This document shows, one piece after another, positions 1 to 11,480 of a stretch of DNA of 64,000 nt. A program made the translations under genes and the position numbers. The notes beneath the pieces are model-generated. The model saw only the letters and a program-made list of their open reading frames with translations. It did not search any database and was not told the DNA's origin. Source of the stretch: Beroe forskalii (Eukaryota; Ctenophora; Nuda; Beroida; Beroidae); NCBI GenBank assembly GCA_011033025.1, contig WFMF01000424.1, positions 1 to 64,000 of the forward strand, in the 5' to 3' direction. How positions within the stretch are numbered: the first letter of the stretch is position 1; each line of letters begins with the position of its first letter.

Positions 1-3000
1 CAAAAAAAAGTGCTCTTTTGTTAAACAACCATAAAACCAAATGCTGGCGTGTCTCGGCCCCCTAAACCAAATGCTGAGATGTGTACTCTGTTCCCAAAAT
101 TTAAATGCGGCCCTTACTTAACCCTAAATGCCTGTATTAAAACCCCGGTCACCCAAATTGAGGCCTGGTATTCTACCATCCCAACCAAGGGAGGGACTTT
201 TTTTACACATAAACAAACCGGGTTGGACTTTACACCAAATGTTTGAAATACTTGTTCCCATAAAACCCAAATGAGAAATTTTTACAACAACTAAAATGTA
301 AGTGTTTTGTGTACTAAACCAAACAAATCTGTGTACTTTTGTAATCCAAATACAAAGTGGTAACTTGTATCACCAAATACAATTTACATTAACAAATTAA
401 CTTTCCCACGTCACAACCTAAAAACTATTACCGTGACCATACCCCCAAATGTTCCTTTCCATACAATACAACGGGCCCCAAACTTCCACAAATAAAATTA
501 ACTGGGGATTTAACCTAATGTGAGCCCTTTTCCCTCAAACAACCACTACCATACACACCAAATGCTGAGACTGTGTACTACTGTACTGACCTACTACCAT
601 ACACAAAATGCTGAAACCGTGTACTCTGTGTACTACCATACACACCAAATGCTGAGACCGTGTACTCTGTGTACTACCATACACACCAAATGCTGAGACT
701 GTGTACTCTGTGTACTACCATACACACCAAATGCTGAGACTGTGTACTCTGTGTACCACTACACACCAAATGCTGAGACCGTGTACTCTGTGTACCATAC
801 ACACAAATGTGAGACCGTGTACCATACACACCAAATGCTGAGACCGTGTACTCTGTGTACTACCTTACACACCAAATGCTGAGACTGTGTACTCTGTGTA
901 TTACCATACTCACCAAATGCTGAGACCGTGTACTCTGCGTACTACTATACACACCAAATGCTGAGACTGTGTACTCTGTGTACTACCTTACACACCAAAT
1001 ACTGAGACCGTGTACTCTGTATACTACCATACACATTAAATGCTGAGACCGTGTACCCTGTGTACTACCATACATACTAAATGCTGAGACCGTGTACTAC
1101 CATACACACCAAATGCTGAGACTGTGTACTACACACTAAATGTACTACCATACACACCAAATGATGAGACCGTGTACTCTGTGTACTACCATACACAGTA
1201 CACACCAAATGCTGAGACCGTGTACTCTGTGTACTACCATACACACCAAATGCTGAGACTGTGTACTCTGTGTACTACCATACACACTAAATGCTGAGAC
1301 CGTGTGCTCTGTGTACTACTATACACACCAAATGCTGAGACCGTGTACTCTGTGTACTACCATACACACCAAATGCTGAGACTGTGTACTGTGTACTACC
1401 ATACACACCAAATGCTGAGACCGTGTACTCTGTGTACTACCAAATACACACCAAATGCTGAGACCAAATACTGAGACTATTCTGTGTACTACCATACACA
1501 AATGCTGAGACTGTGTACTCTGTGTACTATACATACCAAATGCTGAGACTGTGTACTCTGTACTACCATACACACTAAAATACTGAGACCAGGTACTACT
1601 ACACACCAAATGCTGGGACCGTGTACTCTTTGTACTACCATACACACCAAATACTGAGACCGTGTACTCCGTGTACTACCATACACACCAAATGCTGAGA
1701 CCATGTACTCTGTGTACTACCATACATACCAAATGCTGAGAGCGTGTACTCTGTGTAATAACGTAATACCATACACACTAAATGCTGAGACCGTGCGCTC
1801 TGTGTACTACCATACACACTAAATGCTGAGACGGTGTACTCTGTGTACTACCATACACACCAAATGCTGAGACCGTGTACTCTGTGTACTACCATACACA
1901 CCAAATGCTGAGACCGTGTACTCTGTGTACTACCATACACACTAAATGCTGAGACCGTGTACTCTGTGTACTACCATACACACCAAATGCTGAGACCGTG
2001 TACTCTGTGTGTACCACATACACACCATAGACTGTGTACTCTGTGTACTACCATACACACTAAATGCTGAGACTGTGTACTCTGTGTACTACCATACACA
2101 CCAAATGCTGAGACCGTGTACTCTGTGTACTACCATACACACTAAATGCTGAGACCGTGTACTCTGTGTACTACCATACACACTAAATGCTGAGACCGTG
2201 TACTCTGTGTACTACCATACACACTAAATGCTGAGACCGTGTACTCTGTGTACTACCATACACACCAAATGCTGAGACCGTGTACTCTGTGTACTACCAT
2301 ACACACTAAATGCTGAGACCGTGTACTCTGTGTACTACCATACACACTAAATGCTGAGACGGTGTACTCTGTGTACTACCATACACACCAAATGCTGAGA
2401 CCGTGTACTCTGTGTACTACCATACACACCAAATGCTGAGACCGTGTACTCTGTGTACTACCATACACACCAAATGCTGAGACCGTGTACTCTGTGTACT
2501 ACCATACACACCAAATGCTGAGACCGTGTACTCTGTGTACTACCATACATACCAAATACTGAGACCGTGTACTCTGTGTAATACCATACACGCCAAATGC
2601 TGAGACCGTGTACTCTGTGTACTATCATACACACCAAATACTGAGACCGTGTACTCTGTGTACTACCATACACTAAATGCTGAGACCGTGTACTCTGTGT
2701 GTGTACTACCATACGACTGCTGAGACCTCTGTGTACTACCATACACACCAAATGCTGAGACCGTGTACTCTGTGTACTACTACCAAATGCTGACACTAAA
2801 TGCTGAGACCGTGTACTCTGTGTACTACCATACACACCAAATGCTGAGACCGTGTACTCTGTGTACTACCATACACACCAAATGCTGAGACCGTGTACTC
2901 TGTGTACTACCATACACACACAAATGCTGAGACCGTGTACTCTGTGTGTACTACCATACACACCAAATGCTGAGACCGTGTACTCCCTGTGTACTACCGT

Positions 3001-4437
3001 ACACACTAAATGCTGAGACTGTGTACTCTGTGTACTACCATACACACTAAATACTGAGACCGTGTACTCTGTGTACTACCATACACACTAAATGCTGAGA
3101 CCGTGTACTCTGTGTACTACCAAATGCTGAGACCGTGTACTCTGTGTACTACCATACACACTAAATGCTGAGACCGTGTACTCTGTGTACTACTATACAC
3201 ACCAAATGCTGAGACCGTGTACTCTGTGTACTACACACTAAATGCTGAGACTGTGTAATCTGTGTACTACCGTACACACTAAATGCTCAGACCGTGTACT
3301 CTGCGTACTACCATACACACCAAATGCTGAGACCGTGTACTCTGCGTACTACCATACACACCAAATGCTGAGACCGTGTACTCTGTGTACTACCACACAC
3401 ACTAAATGCTGAGGCTGTGTACTCTGTGTACTACCATACACACCAAATGCTGAGACCGTGTACTCTGTGTACTACCATACACACCAAATGCTGAGACCGT
3501 GTACTCTGTGTACTACCATACACACTAAATGCTGAGACCGTGTACTCTGTGTACTACCATACACACCAAATGCTGAGACCGTGTACTCTGTGTACTACCA
3601 TACACACCAAATGCTGAGACCGTGTACTCTGTGTACTACCATACACACCAAATACTGAGACTGTGTACTCTGTGTACTACCATACACACCAAATGCTGAG
3701 ACCGTGTACTCTGTGTACTACCATACACACCAAATGCTGAGACCGTGTACTCTGTGTACTACCATACACACCAAATGCTGAGACCGTGTACTCTGTGTAC
3801 TACCATACACACTAAATGCTGAGACCGTGTACTCTGTGTACTACCATACACACCAAATGCTGAGACCGTGTACTCTGTGTACTACCATACACACCAAATG
3901 CTGAGACCGTGTACTCTGTGTACTACCATACACACTAAATGCTGAGACCGTGTACTCTGTGTACTACCATACACACTAAATGCTGAGACTGTGTACTCTG
4001 TGTACTACCATACACACTAAATGCTGAGACCGTGTACTCTGTGTACTACCATACACACCAAATGCTGAGACCGTGTACTCTGTGTACTACCATACACACC
4101 AAATGCTGAGACTGTGTACTCTGTGTACTACCATACACACCAAATGCTGAGACCGTGTACTCTGTGTACTACCATACACACCAAATGCTGAGACCGTGTA
4201 CTCTGTGTACTACCATACACACCAAATGCTGAGACTGTGTACTCTGTATACTACCATACACATTAAATGCTGAGACCGTGTACCCTGTGTACTACCATAC
4301 ATACTAAATGCTGAGACCGTGTACTCTGTGTACTACCATACACACCAAATGCTGAGACCGTGTACTCTGTGTACTACCATACACACCAAATGCTGAGACC
4401 GTGTACTCTGTGTACTACTGTACACACTAAATACCAA
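1..4437. repeat. 41-bp tandem satellite array
   Basis: About 90 head-to-tail copies of a 41-bp unit whose core reads ACCAAATGCTGAGACCGTG followed by TACTCTGTGTACTACCATAC. From about 541 to 4437 the copies are nearly identical, with a few truncated or indel-bearing units. From 1 to 540 the same motifs (ACCAAATG, GTGTACT) are recognisable but heavily scrambled, which looks like either an old satellite edge or poor base calling at a contig end. Translations across it are repeats in all frames and not genes. It lies on the 3' side of the minus-strand ARFGEF3-like gene, whose remaining exons must be further left, so it is probably intronic. Confidence 0.95.
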
Positions 4438-4992
4438 ATGGCTAACCAATTATACCCGATCCTCCGGTCACACATGCTATTATTGCTGTGCACAGTAGTA
4501 CCGACATGATAACTTCATCCCGTATTCACAACCATGTGTGCGTGCAATATTTCAAAATATACCCAAATACTTGTAAATACCCAAATAGTTGTAGATAATG
4601 TTTCGTAAAACAGCTTAGCTGGGTGTGTGCTGCCACCCTATTGGCTAATTAGAAGTCTCACGGCTGCTCTGATTGGATGATTTGGAATCACACGGACGCT
4701 CTTATTGGATGATTAGAAGTCACACGGCTGTTCTCATTGGATGACCAATTTGAGCGTGTTTACTGTGCAGCAGCTGTGAAGTGTATGTGTGTGTGACGTG
4801 TGGCATGTGCTCAGTACGAGTGACGAGAACTTGCGGTATGTTTGAGCGGACTACTCTTAGTCTTAATCTCGGTGAGATACGTAAATAATTCTCAAGAATC
4901 ACTTCTGGACCTAACGAGGGCCGCGTAGCACAAAAGTACGTTTATCAATGTCACTCAAGATTTACTAGATTCTCGCAGCTAGATAAAAATAC
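4438..4992. other. gap between satellite and gene; triple CCAAT-type repeat
   Basis: No coding exon is visible here. Positions about 4636-4742 hold three diverged copies of a ~46-bp unit built on ATTGGATGATTAGAAGTCAC (ATTGG is the reverse complement of CCAAT). The spacing suggests a local tandem duplication; a regulatory role is only conceivable. Confidence 0.5.
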
Positions 4993-7900
4993 CTGTAAGA
5001 CTTGCAGGACTTGTTCCCAAGTCCCTGAAAGGAGGAAACGAGCGAATCTCTGACAAGGGGTCAGGGGACTTGTTGGCTGTGCGGTCTTCTGTACCTGAAA
5101 ATGTGTAAGGTGAGAAAAGGGGAAGGTCAGCGTTAGGTCTTCGAGTTTATAACTTTCTAAGGTCTTGATTTCAAATTTACCATAGAAAATGTTTAATTCT
5201 GAGGATGGAAAAACTCCAGATCTAACAGGCGGTGCTAAAAGCCTGGAATTTCCAACATGCAGAGGTACAATTAATATTCTGATACCCTGTTCAAAACATA
5301 CAATTAATATTTAAGTACAGAATAATGCTGCTTGGATACACTCTACTACAGCATTATCTTATTTGTTGAAACCTGTGAGAACTTCTGAAGAAGAGATAGG
5401 AGACTAGAGGGTTTTGAAAGGTCGAATTCGGAGAGTTCCAACATGTCCACGTCGAGAACAGTCTTATACACCTGTAACGGATAAATAGTTAAATACCGAG
5501 TTTTCAGAGTCAGGAAGTTCCAGAATTCAGGGTGTTGTGAGGGAGGTTTTCCTTTATTACAAAATAATTCGAACAATTCGTATAGTACCTACTATGAATG
5601 CTACTATGAAAATAACGACTTCCTCAAAATTCTATAATGAAAAGAAAATCTATTCCATTATTGCCGACCAGGTAAGATCATCCATATGCGGTAAAAATAT
5701 CTCAGGTCTTAACCAAGTCACATTTATAATGTTACCTCCTGTAACCAGACTGGTGAAACAAGGATCATTCCTCCAGAGTCCTGGATCCAGTCCAGAAACT
5801 GTGACTCCGTGACGGGAGCAGTGCTGACACCACCACTGGAAGAAGGTATCAATGGAACTCACAATCTCATAATGTACACGCGACAAAATTCAATGAATTT
5901 ACATAAAATTTAAAAGCCTTCACTAGAGTCACTTCTATTGACAATATACCTGTAAAACCCGGATTGGTGCAGCCGTCTCGTGAGATCCAGAGCCATGTAG
6001 GTAGTCACATACATGCTATCCGCATTGAGCATGTGTGCTTGAACGCTCTCACGTCTCAGGGTCCCACACATGTCACTAGCGAACTGCTGTATGGAGAGGT
6101 CCAGAGTGTGCGGGTCACTGCAGTAGGATGGTGTCATGAAACGTTCTGCAAACCTCAGGAAACCTCATGAAACCTCATAAAACCTTATAAAACCTCATAA
6201 AACTTATCATTATTAGAATGCCATGCTCGGAGTAGTCGTGTAGCACTAACTCAATATCAAGGAGATGGTTGAGGGCTTGGAGTAGAGATTTCACGAAAGT
6301 CTTGGCACTCTCTCGCTCCTCCTCGTCATTCAGCGGGAGCGTAGGGATGTTTAGAGGGGATGAAACGGTCCCTTCCGTCCCTCCTAACTCTTCACACATC
6401 CCTTCACCTATGGTATTATGCAATGAGGATTTAGAAAAGTACCCATCATCATGTCTTACTTTTATAATACTGTCTGAAGTTCAGAAACACAAAATACCAG
6501 CTTGAGTTCACAATGAATAAAGTAGGTACTTAGATAGATTACTACGCGTATTCCTGTATTCTTTTCATCATATCAATTTGCATCCCACCCCCTCACATAT
6601 CGTGCCATATGCCCTATGATTTGCATCTACCCCCTTACATATCGTAAGACATGCCCTGAGCCCATCCCATCCCCTGACATATTGTACCACATGCCCTGAG
6701 AATTGCATCCCACCCAATTACATATCGTGAGACATGCCCTGAGTCCCCCACCTTCATGAATAGTGCCGTTTGTGTGGGGGTCATCAGACAGCACTGAGAG
6801 TGTGACATCTTCCTCCTCTTCCTCTTGCTCCTTTTCATCCTCCACAGTAGCATTAGTAGAAGCAGTGTCTCCGGGACTAGCTCCCTGCTGGACTTTAGGA
6901 GCAGCTTCCTCACTGCTTAGTTGGTGGTCTCCAGCACTCTGCTCACTAGGTTCCTTCCTCTCACTACTTGGTTTAGGGTGCGTAATCGCATCATTGTCTT
7001 CTTGGTCTGAGTCGTCTCGCTCTGATGACAAAGGCATGTAGTGAATGTATTTGAGTTGTTATAGGGATTTATTAACACATAAATAAAGTTTATGAATTGG
7101 GGATGGATTGATAATACGAATGTATTTAATATTCAAAGAACTGTTCCAGCAATAGCAGAAGCTATCAAACCCTGAATGGAAGTGTAACCTGTGCGGACGA
7201 GGTCTGTCTGTTGGTGCTCCAACTCCCCAGGGGTGGCCGTAGTGAAGTAGGTTTGGATGGGAGGGCACGCGGGGAACACTTCGTCAGTTTCACTCACAGT
7301 CTCGCTCTCATCCCCTGCTCCTGCTTCCTCTGCCGGCTGGGAATTAACAAGATGTGTAATGATTGGGAAATGGGCTGCTGACGTTGGCTATGCTGTAAAG
7401 CTGTAATTTGATCGCAGGGGGAGAAAGATACCAGTTTTCCTGATAAGCAGATAGTAAATTTATGAACGGTTCAATCATTAGCACAAGATATTCCCTTTGA
7501 TAGGTACATCCCGTAAAGTTTCTGTGCACTACAATCAATATTATAAAAGTACATAGCATACATTACAGTATTTCACTATTTCCTTAGAGAACCTACTACC
7601 TGCATGTGGGAGTCCATGTCCTCTATTGCCCCACTGATCCTCTCCTTGTGTTCCAGCGTCACTCCCGAGCTGTTAGACAGCTGCTCTATAGAGTCGAGGA
7701 GGGCTACGATGACACTGGCACTCATTCCCAGCATGGTGCTGTCACCGCAGAGGGAGGACTGTGTCACCCCGTCAATCAGCATCTGATTGGGCATCAGGAG
7801 CAGGGTTAGGGAATCAGAGAATACTCTCAACTCGTGATACATAAATCTATAAATTATATGAAGTTTAATTTCTACTTTTCTAGCATCATGAACCAATGAA

Positions 7901-10900
7901 TAATTTAGTTCAAACCTTGAGAAGAGCGAAGTCTATCCTGGCAACCTCGTTTTCTTGCACTACACACAAATCGGTTAGGAGTTGGGGGTTCTTGAAAACT
8001 TCCTAAAACGTTTCTATCATACATGTATCAAATTATGTTCATTGAAATCTGTTTAACATAGATATTAGGTATTGATAGTGCACGATTCCTGATTTTAACA
8101 ATAGGCAGATTCCCCTCACCCCTTTCCATTCAAGATTACAGGCTAGAAGGCAGAGACATGAAGTAAGATAGGAGTACAAATAATTAGCTACTTGGTGATA
8201 GCAGACGTACCTTGACACCCTCAAGAGCGTGTTTCCGGAGGTGAGGGGGCGGGAACATGATGATCCTGTGGAAGAGGGACGCCAGGACAGGTCGCAGGAA
8301 GGCCTGGTGGCCCACCAGCCGGACTAGCTGAGTGGCGATGGAGTGGCAGCTTCTAGTGGAGGAGTTCGTCATCTCCGTGTTGAGGGAGTGGAGGTGCAGG
8401 AGGTCCTTGATGGTGTGAGGCTGCGCAGGCTGCACCTGAGTCAGATACTACCTTATTACGATGGTGTGGGGCTGCGCAGGCTGCAACTACAATTTGCAGG
8501 TTCTCTACTTCTTTACAGCAAAATATGTCTTAAATATAATGATACCTTTCCCCTCTGAGCAGCTTTGTCCACCATGGGGTTGCCAAGTAACTGAATCAGG
8601 GCAGGGCACAGTTGTTGCCAGATGATGTCAGTGAATTCAGAATGTTGAACAAGGAGGGAGGTGTGCTTGCCAGGAGAGTAACTAGCCCATCTAGATAGTG
8701 CCTAGAAAGGGCACACAATCAAAACAATACTACGAGTAGTTTTTAAGAATGTGAAATTAATTTAATGAATAACCTCAATCTACACAAATTATTATAGAGG
8801 TAATTGCAAATCTTTATTGCTTACTAAACAGTAAGCAGTATGGAGAATTTTCTAGTAGCCAGATTATAACCACTGTGACTTACTTCAGATAAACCTCCAC
8901 AACTGCAGTCTGCTGTCTTAAAGCATTCGTTCTGTTAGGAACCTTATCCACCAACCACTTGACAATAGTTATCAAATCATTCACCTGTCAGTTTTTCATT
9001 GATAACTTTTCTCCCAGGAACCGAACACAATCTTTGTTCAACAAAATGTAGAATATAATGAAATGACATGATAAAATATTGGCATACTAGCATTTGAGGT
9101 TGTCATTGAATTACAATGACATAAATTTTATGGATAACTAATGACATAAAACAAACATCAAATTAAGTTAAAGTTAAAAAACGAAGCTTTGAAAAAAAGT
9201 TAAAGTTAAACCTCAGGAGACTTGGGAAGAATTCCATCCACAGGCAAATTCCTTGGAAGCTGGGACAACATCTGCAGGAAGGTAGAATGTGCTAGTGCTT
9301 TTTGAGATGTTTCTTTGTGCCTAACAGCCTGGTCCAGACAAAGCTCAAGCATCTTGATGATAAGTTCATGATGTACCTCCCGAAGATCAGTACAGATGAT
9401 AGTCAAGCAAAGCTTATAGATCTCATGAAGATGCTCATCATTTGATCCAGGATATCTCAGGATCAACTCCACTATCTTTACAGCAAGTGGTTTCTGTTAT
9501 AAAGAGAAGTTATGTTATGAAAAAATAGAATATGAAATCCTACCTAATTCATACATTATTGTCTCAAACACTAAGTTCAATTTTTGGGCAATGAACATAA
9601 CGGGTCACAACTAATTATTTGGACAAATTCCAATCGCTCTTTTCGGGTGGTAAGTATGTTATTATAGGAGTTTGATATAAATATTCTGGACGTTTAAAGC
9701 ACGCAGATAAAGAATAAATTGATCTATGAGGACCGTAGATCGATTTTTGGCTTTATAACAGGCAGTTTACATATTGGTCGAAAAAATCCTGTACAACTTA
9801 AAAATCAGAAATATCAATTTAGAAATTCCAGGGTTGGTTTAAGAGTTTCATGACCAATCAATTTTTGGCTGATTTTACTGTTGGTACCTCGAATCAGACC
9901 CCTCAACAAATCCTAAATCCTGCAACAGGAAGAAAAAATATCCCAAAAAACCCGTTTTTGCATTTTTGCAAATTTTGGCATTTTTTATAACTTTGGCAAC
10001 TTTCTGCAGGTTAGACTGAGCACGTGAAAAACAGAGGAAGGATGTACCTTGGACCATTTTTAACCGTAGAATGAGTTGCAAGGCAAAGATTTGTGATTTG
10101 GACCTTGCAAATTTCTTAAAAACGCAATTGAAATTTAATAGGGTGAAAAAACTCCATGTTGTTTCAGAGAGAATCGCAATTCTGTGTCCCTAAAAGCACG
10201 AAATTACCCAATATGCAACAGTTCAGGCCAATGGAAGACTTCTTTGGGGTGTGAGTGACGAGGTTCCATGAAAATTTTTTGGTTGAAAGTGATTTTAGTG
10301 GCCCAGTAAGCAGGATAAAAACATCAATTAAAAGGCATTCTATCAAAGTTGTACAGGATTTTTTTCGACCAACTGCTGTAAACTGCCTGTTATAAAACCA
10401 AAAATCGATCTACGGTCCTCCGCATCAATTTATTCTTTATCTGCATGCTTTAAACGTCCAGAATATTTATATCCAACTCCTATAATAACATACTTACCAC
10501 CTGAGAAGAGCGATTGGAATTTGTCCAAATAATTAGTTGTGACCCGTTATGTCCAATTCCCAAGCATTTTGGTACCCTGATAAGAGAACTAAGTTCACAA
10601 CAGGAGCATTGTGCCTCATCTATGTACTAAAAACTCCCACAAATGGCCAAAACAAAATAAATGATGAATGAAGTTAGAGAAACATTTTTTTTTTGCAAAA
10701 TTGGACTTGCCAAATTTGAAAGTATTTTCAAACCTTATTAGGATTTAATGATGTAGCTTTTAACAAGGGATCACTTAGCAAATGCCTGAAGCCTGTGACA
10801 GCCAGAATACAAAACCTTGGGAGTTTTGTATCATATGCCAATTTAAGTGGCAGAAAGCAATAACTTCTGACAGTTAAGACTTCTTTCTGATTTGAAGCAA

Positions 10901-11480
10901 GCTCCTCTAGGGCATCATTGCATGTTTCCTGAAAATTGGGATGATACTTGATTCATGGCAAACTTTTACATTCAAGATGAAGAGAGAATTTTGGAAATAC
11001 AAAAAAATACTAGATCATGAGCATTCTAAAACAATTTTATGGAACTTATACCTGAATATTTCTATATTTTGTTGCTTCTTTCTGTAGTGTTAATAATACT
11101 TCTCTAATCGGAGAAGCACAATGTGGTTCAGGTAATGAATTAGAAGATTCATGGACTATTTTTGTATGCTGCATGAGCTTAAAAGAATTTTTTGTTTCAA
11201 TGACTTCCTCCTCTGAAATCTCATCATATTGATTAGCTTGCATTTGTGAAGGTTGACTTTTTTCTTCTAAAGATTCATGAGGTTGATATATTGAATCATT
11301 ATTACAATCAGCAGCTGATCCAGCTTTTCCAGATGTGAGAGGAAGATATAATGATGGATCAATATCAGAATTAGCTAATTCTCCTTGGTCAACATTAGTG
11401 ATAGGTTTAGGTCTTATATCATTTCTCTGTACTCCAACAGCATCACTTTCACCTTGGTGTTGATGCTCAGATTCATGCAT
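4993..11480 (-). CDS. ARFGEF3: ARFGEF3/BIG3-like protein, N-terminal exons (partial)
   Basis: Fifteen minus-strand exons, with in-phase junctions: 11480-11052, 10928-10734, 9493-9212, 8984-8895, 8701-8546, 8435-8211, 8002-7916, 7782-7600, 7336-7189, 7021-6752, 6407-6204, 6145-5950, 5835-5736, 5471-5373, 5094-4993 (about 920 residues). The peptide follows vertebrate ARFGEF3 (BIG3) in order: IREVLLTLQKEATKYRNIQ near the usual N-terminus, a HEAT-like stretch with ATQLVRLVGHQAFLRPVL and RIIMFPPPHLRKHALEG, an acidic Ser/Glu-rich linker (exon 10), the MLNADSMYVTTYMAL segment, TESQFLDWIQDSGGMILVSP, then RFARFLLSGTW. BIG3 belongs to the large Arf-GEF family but is regarded as catalytically atypical; in vertebrates it acts in secretory-granule control. 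Here the N-terminus carries about 115 extra residues. The C-terminal half is not in the window. Exon 4 and exon 11-12 junctions are my best canonical choice. Confidence 0.88.
6146..6203 (-). repeat. 58-nt ARFGEF3 intron made of a 10-bp repeat
   Basis: Between exons 11 and 12 the whole intron reads, on the minus strand, as consecutive units GTTTTATGAG, GTTTTATAAG, GTTTTATGAG, GTTTCATGAG, GTTTCCTGAG, then GTTTGCAG. Every unit begins with a GT and ends with AG, and the following exon itself starts with a similar GTTTCATGA. The donor choice (A|GTTTTATG) and acceptor (TTTGCAG|AACG) keep the frame. Confidence 0.75.
6585..6751 (-). repeat. minisatellite abutting the ARFGEF3 exon 10 donor
   Basis: Four diverged units of about 45-50 bp, each with CTCAGGGCATGT, a CGATATGTAA-like core and GGGGTGGGATGC, begin right at the donor of exon 10 (CATGAAG|GTGGGGGACTCAGG). 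The GGTGGG at each unit boundary matches the donor sequence, so the array seems seeded at the splice junction. Confidence 0.7.
8409..8490 (-). repeat. duplicated acceptor of ARFGEF3 exon 6
   Basis: The start of exon 6 (CAG|GTGCAGCCTGCGCAGCC, on to CACACCATCAAGG) occurs a second time about 50 bp upstream in the intron as TTGCAGCCTGCGCAGCC followed by CCACACCATC. It is a two-copy tandem duplication spanning the acceptor and the first ~25 coding bases. The true exon is the copy nearer the coding sequence, because it alone continues in frame. Confidence 0.7.
9580..10588. mobile_element. foldback DNA transposon with ~210-bp inverted ends (Mutator-like?)
   Basis: Sequence from about 9584 to 9800 returns as its reverse complement at about 10345 to 10566 (for example ACATAACGGGTCACAACTAA, and TGTACAGGATTTTTTTCGAC in the other arm). 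CTAAGTTCA lies just outside both ends (9571-9579 and 10589-10597), a possible 9-bp target-site duplication as in Mutator-type elements, although about 20 extra bases separate the right arm from it. The ~540-bp interior has no transposase. It sits in the ARFGEF3 intron between exons 2 and 3. Confidence 0.7.

Noticed and set aside
1319-2835. Several minus-strand open frames of 60-125 codons in the satellite
   Set aside because: They are translations of the 41-bp repeat, with no start context or variation expected of a gene.
6763-7041. Ser-rich plus-strand frame of 92 codons
   Set aside because: Antisense shadow of the acidic ARFGEF3 exon 10.
8882-8895. Non-canonical junction after ARFGEF3 exon 4
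   Set aside because: A canonical GAG|GTTTAT donor at 8895 keeps the frame, so no unusual splicing is needed.
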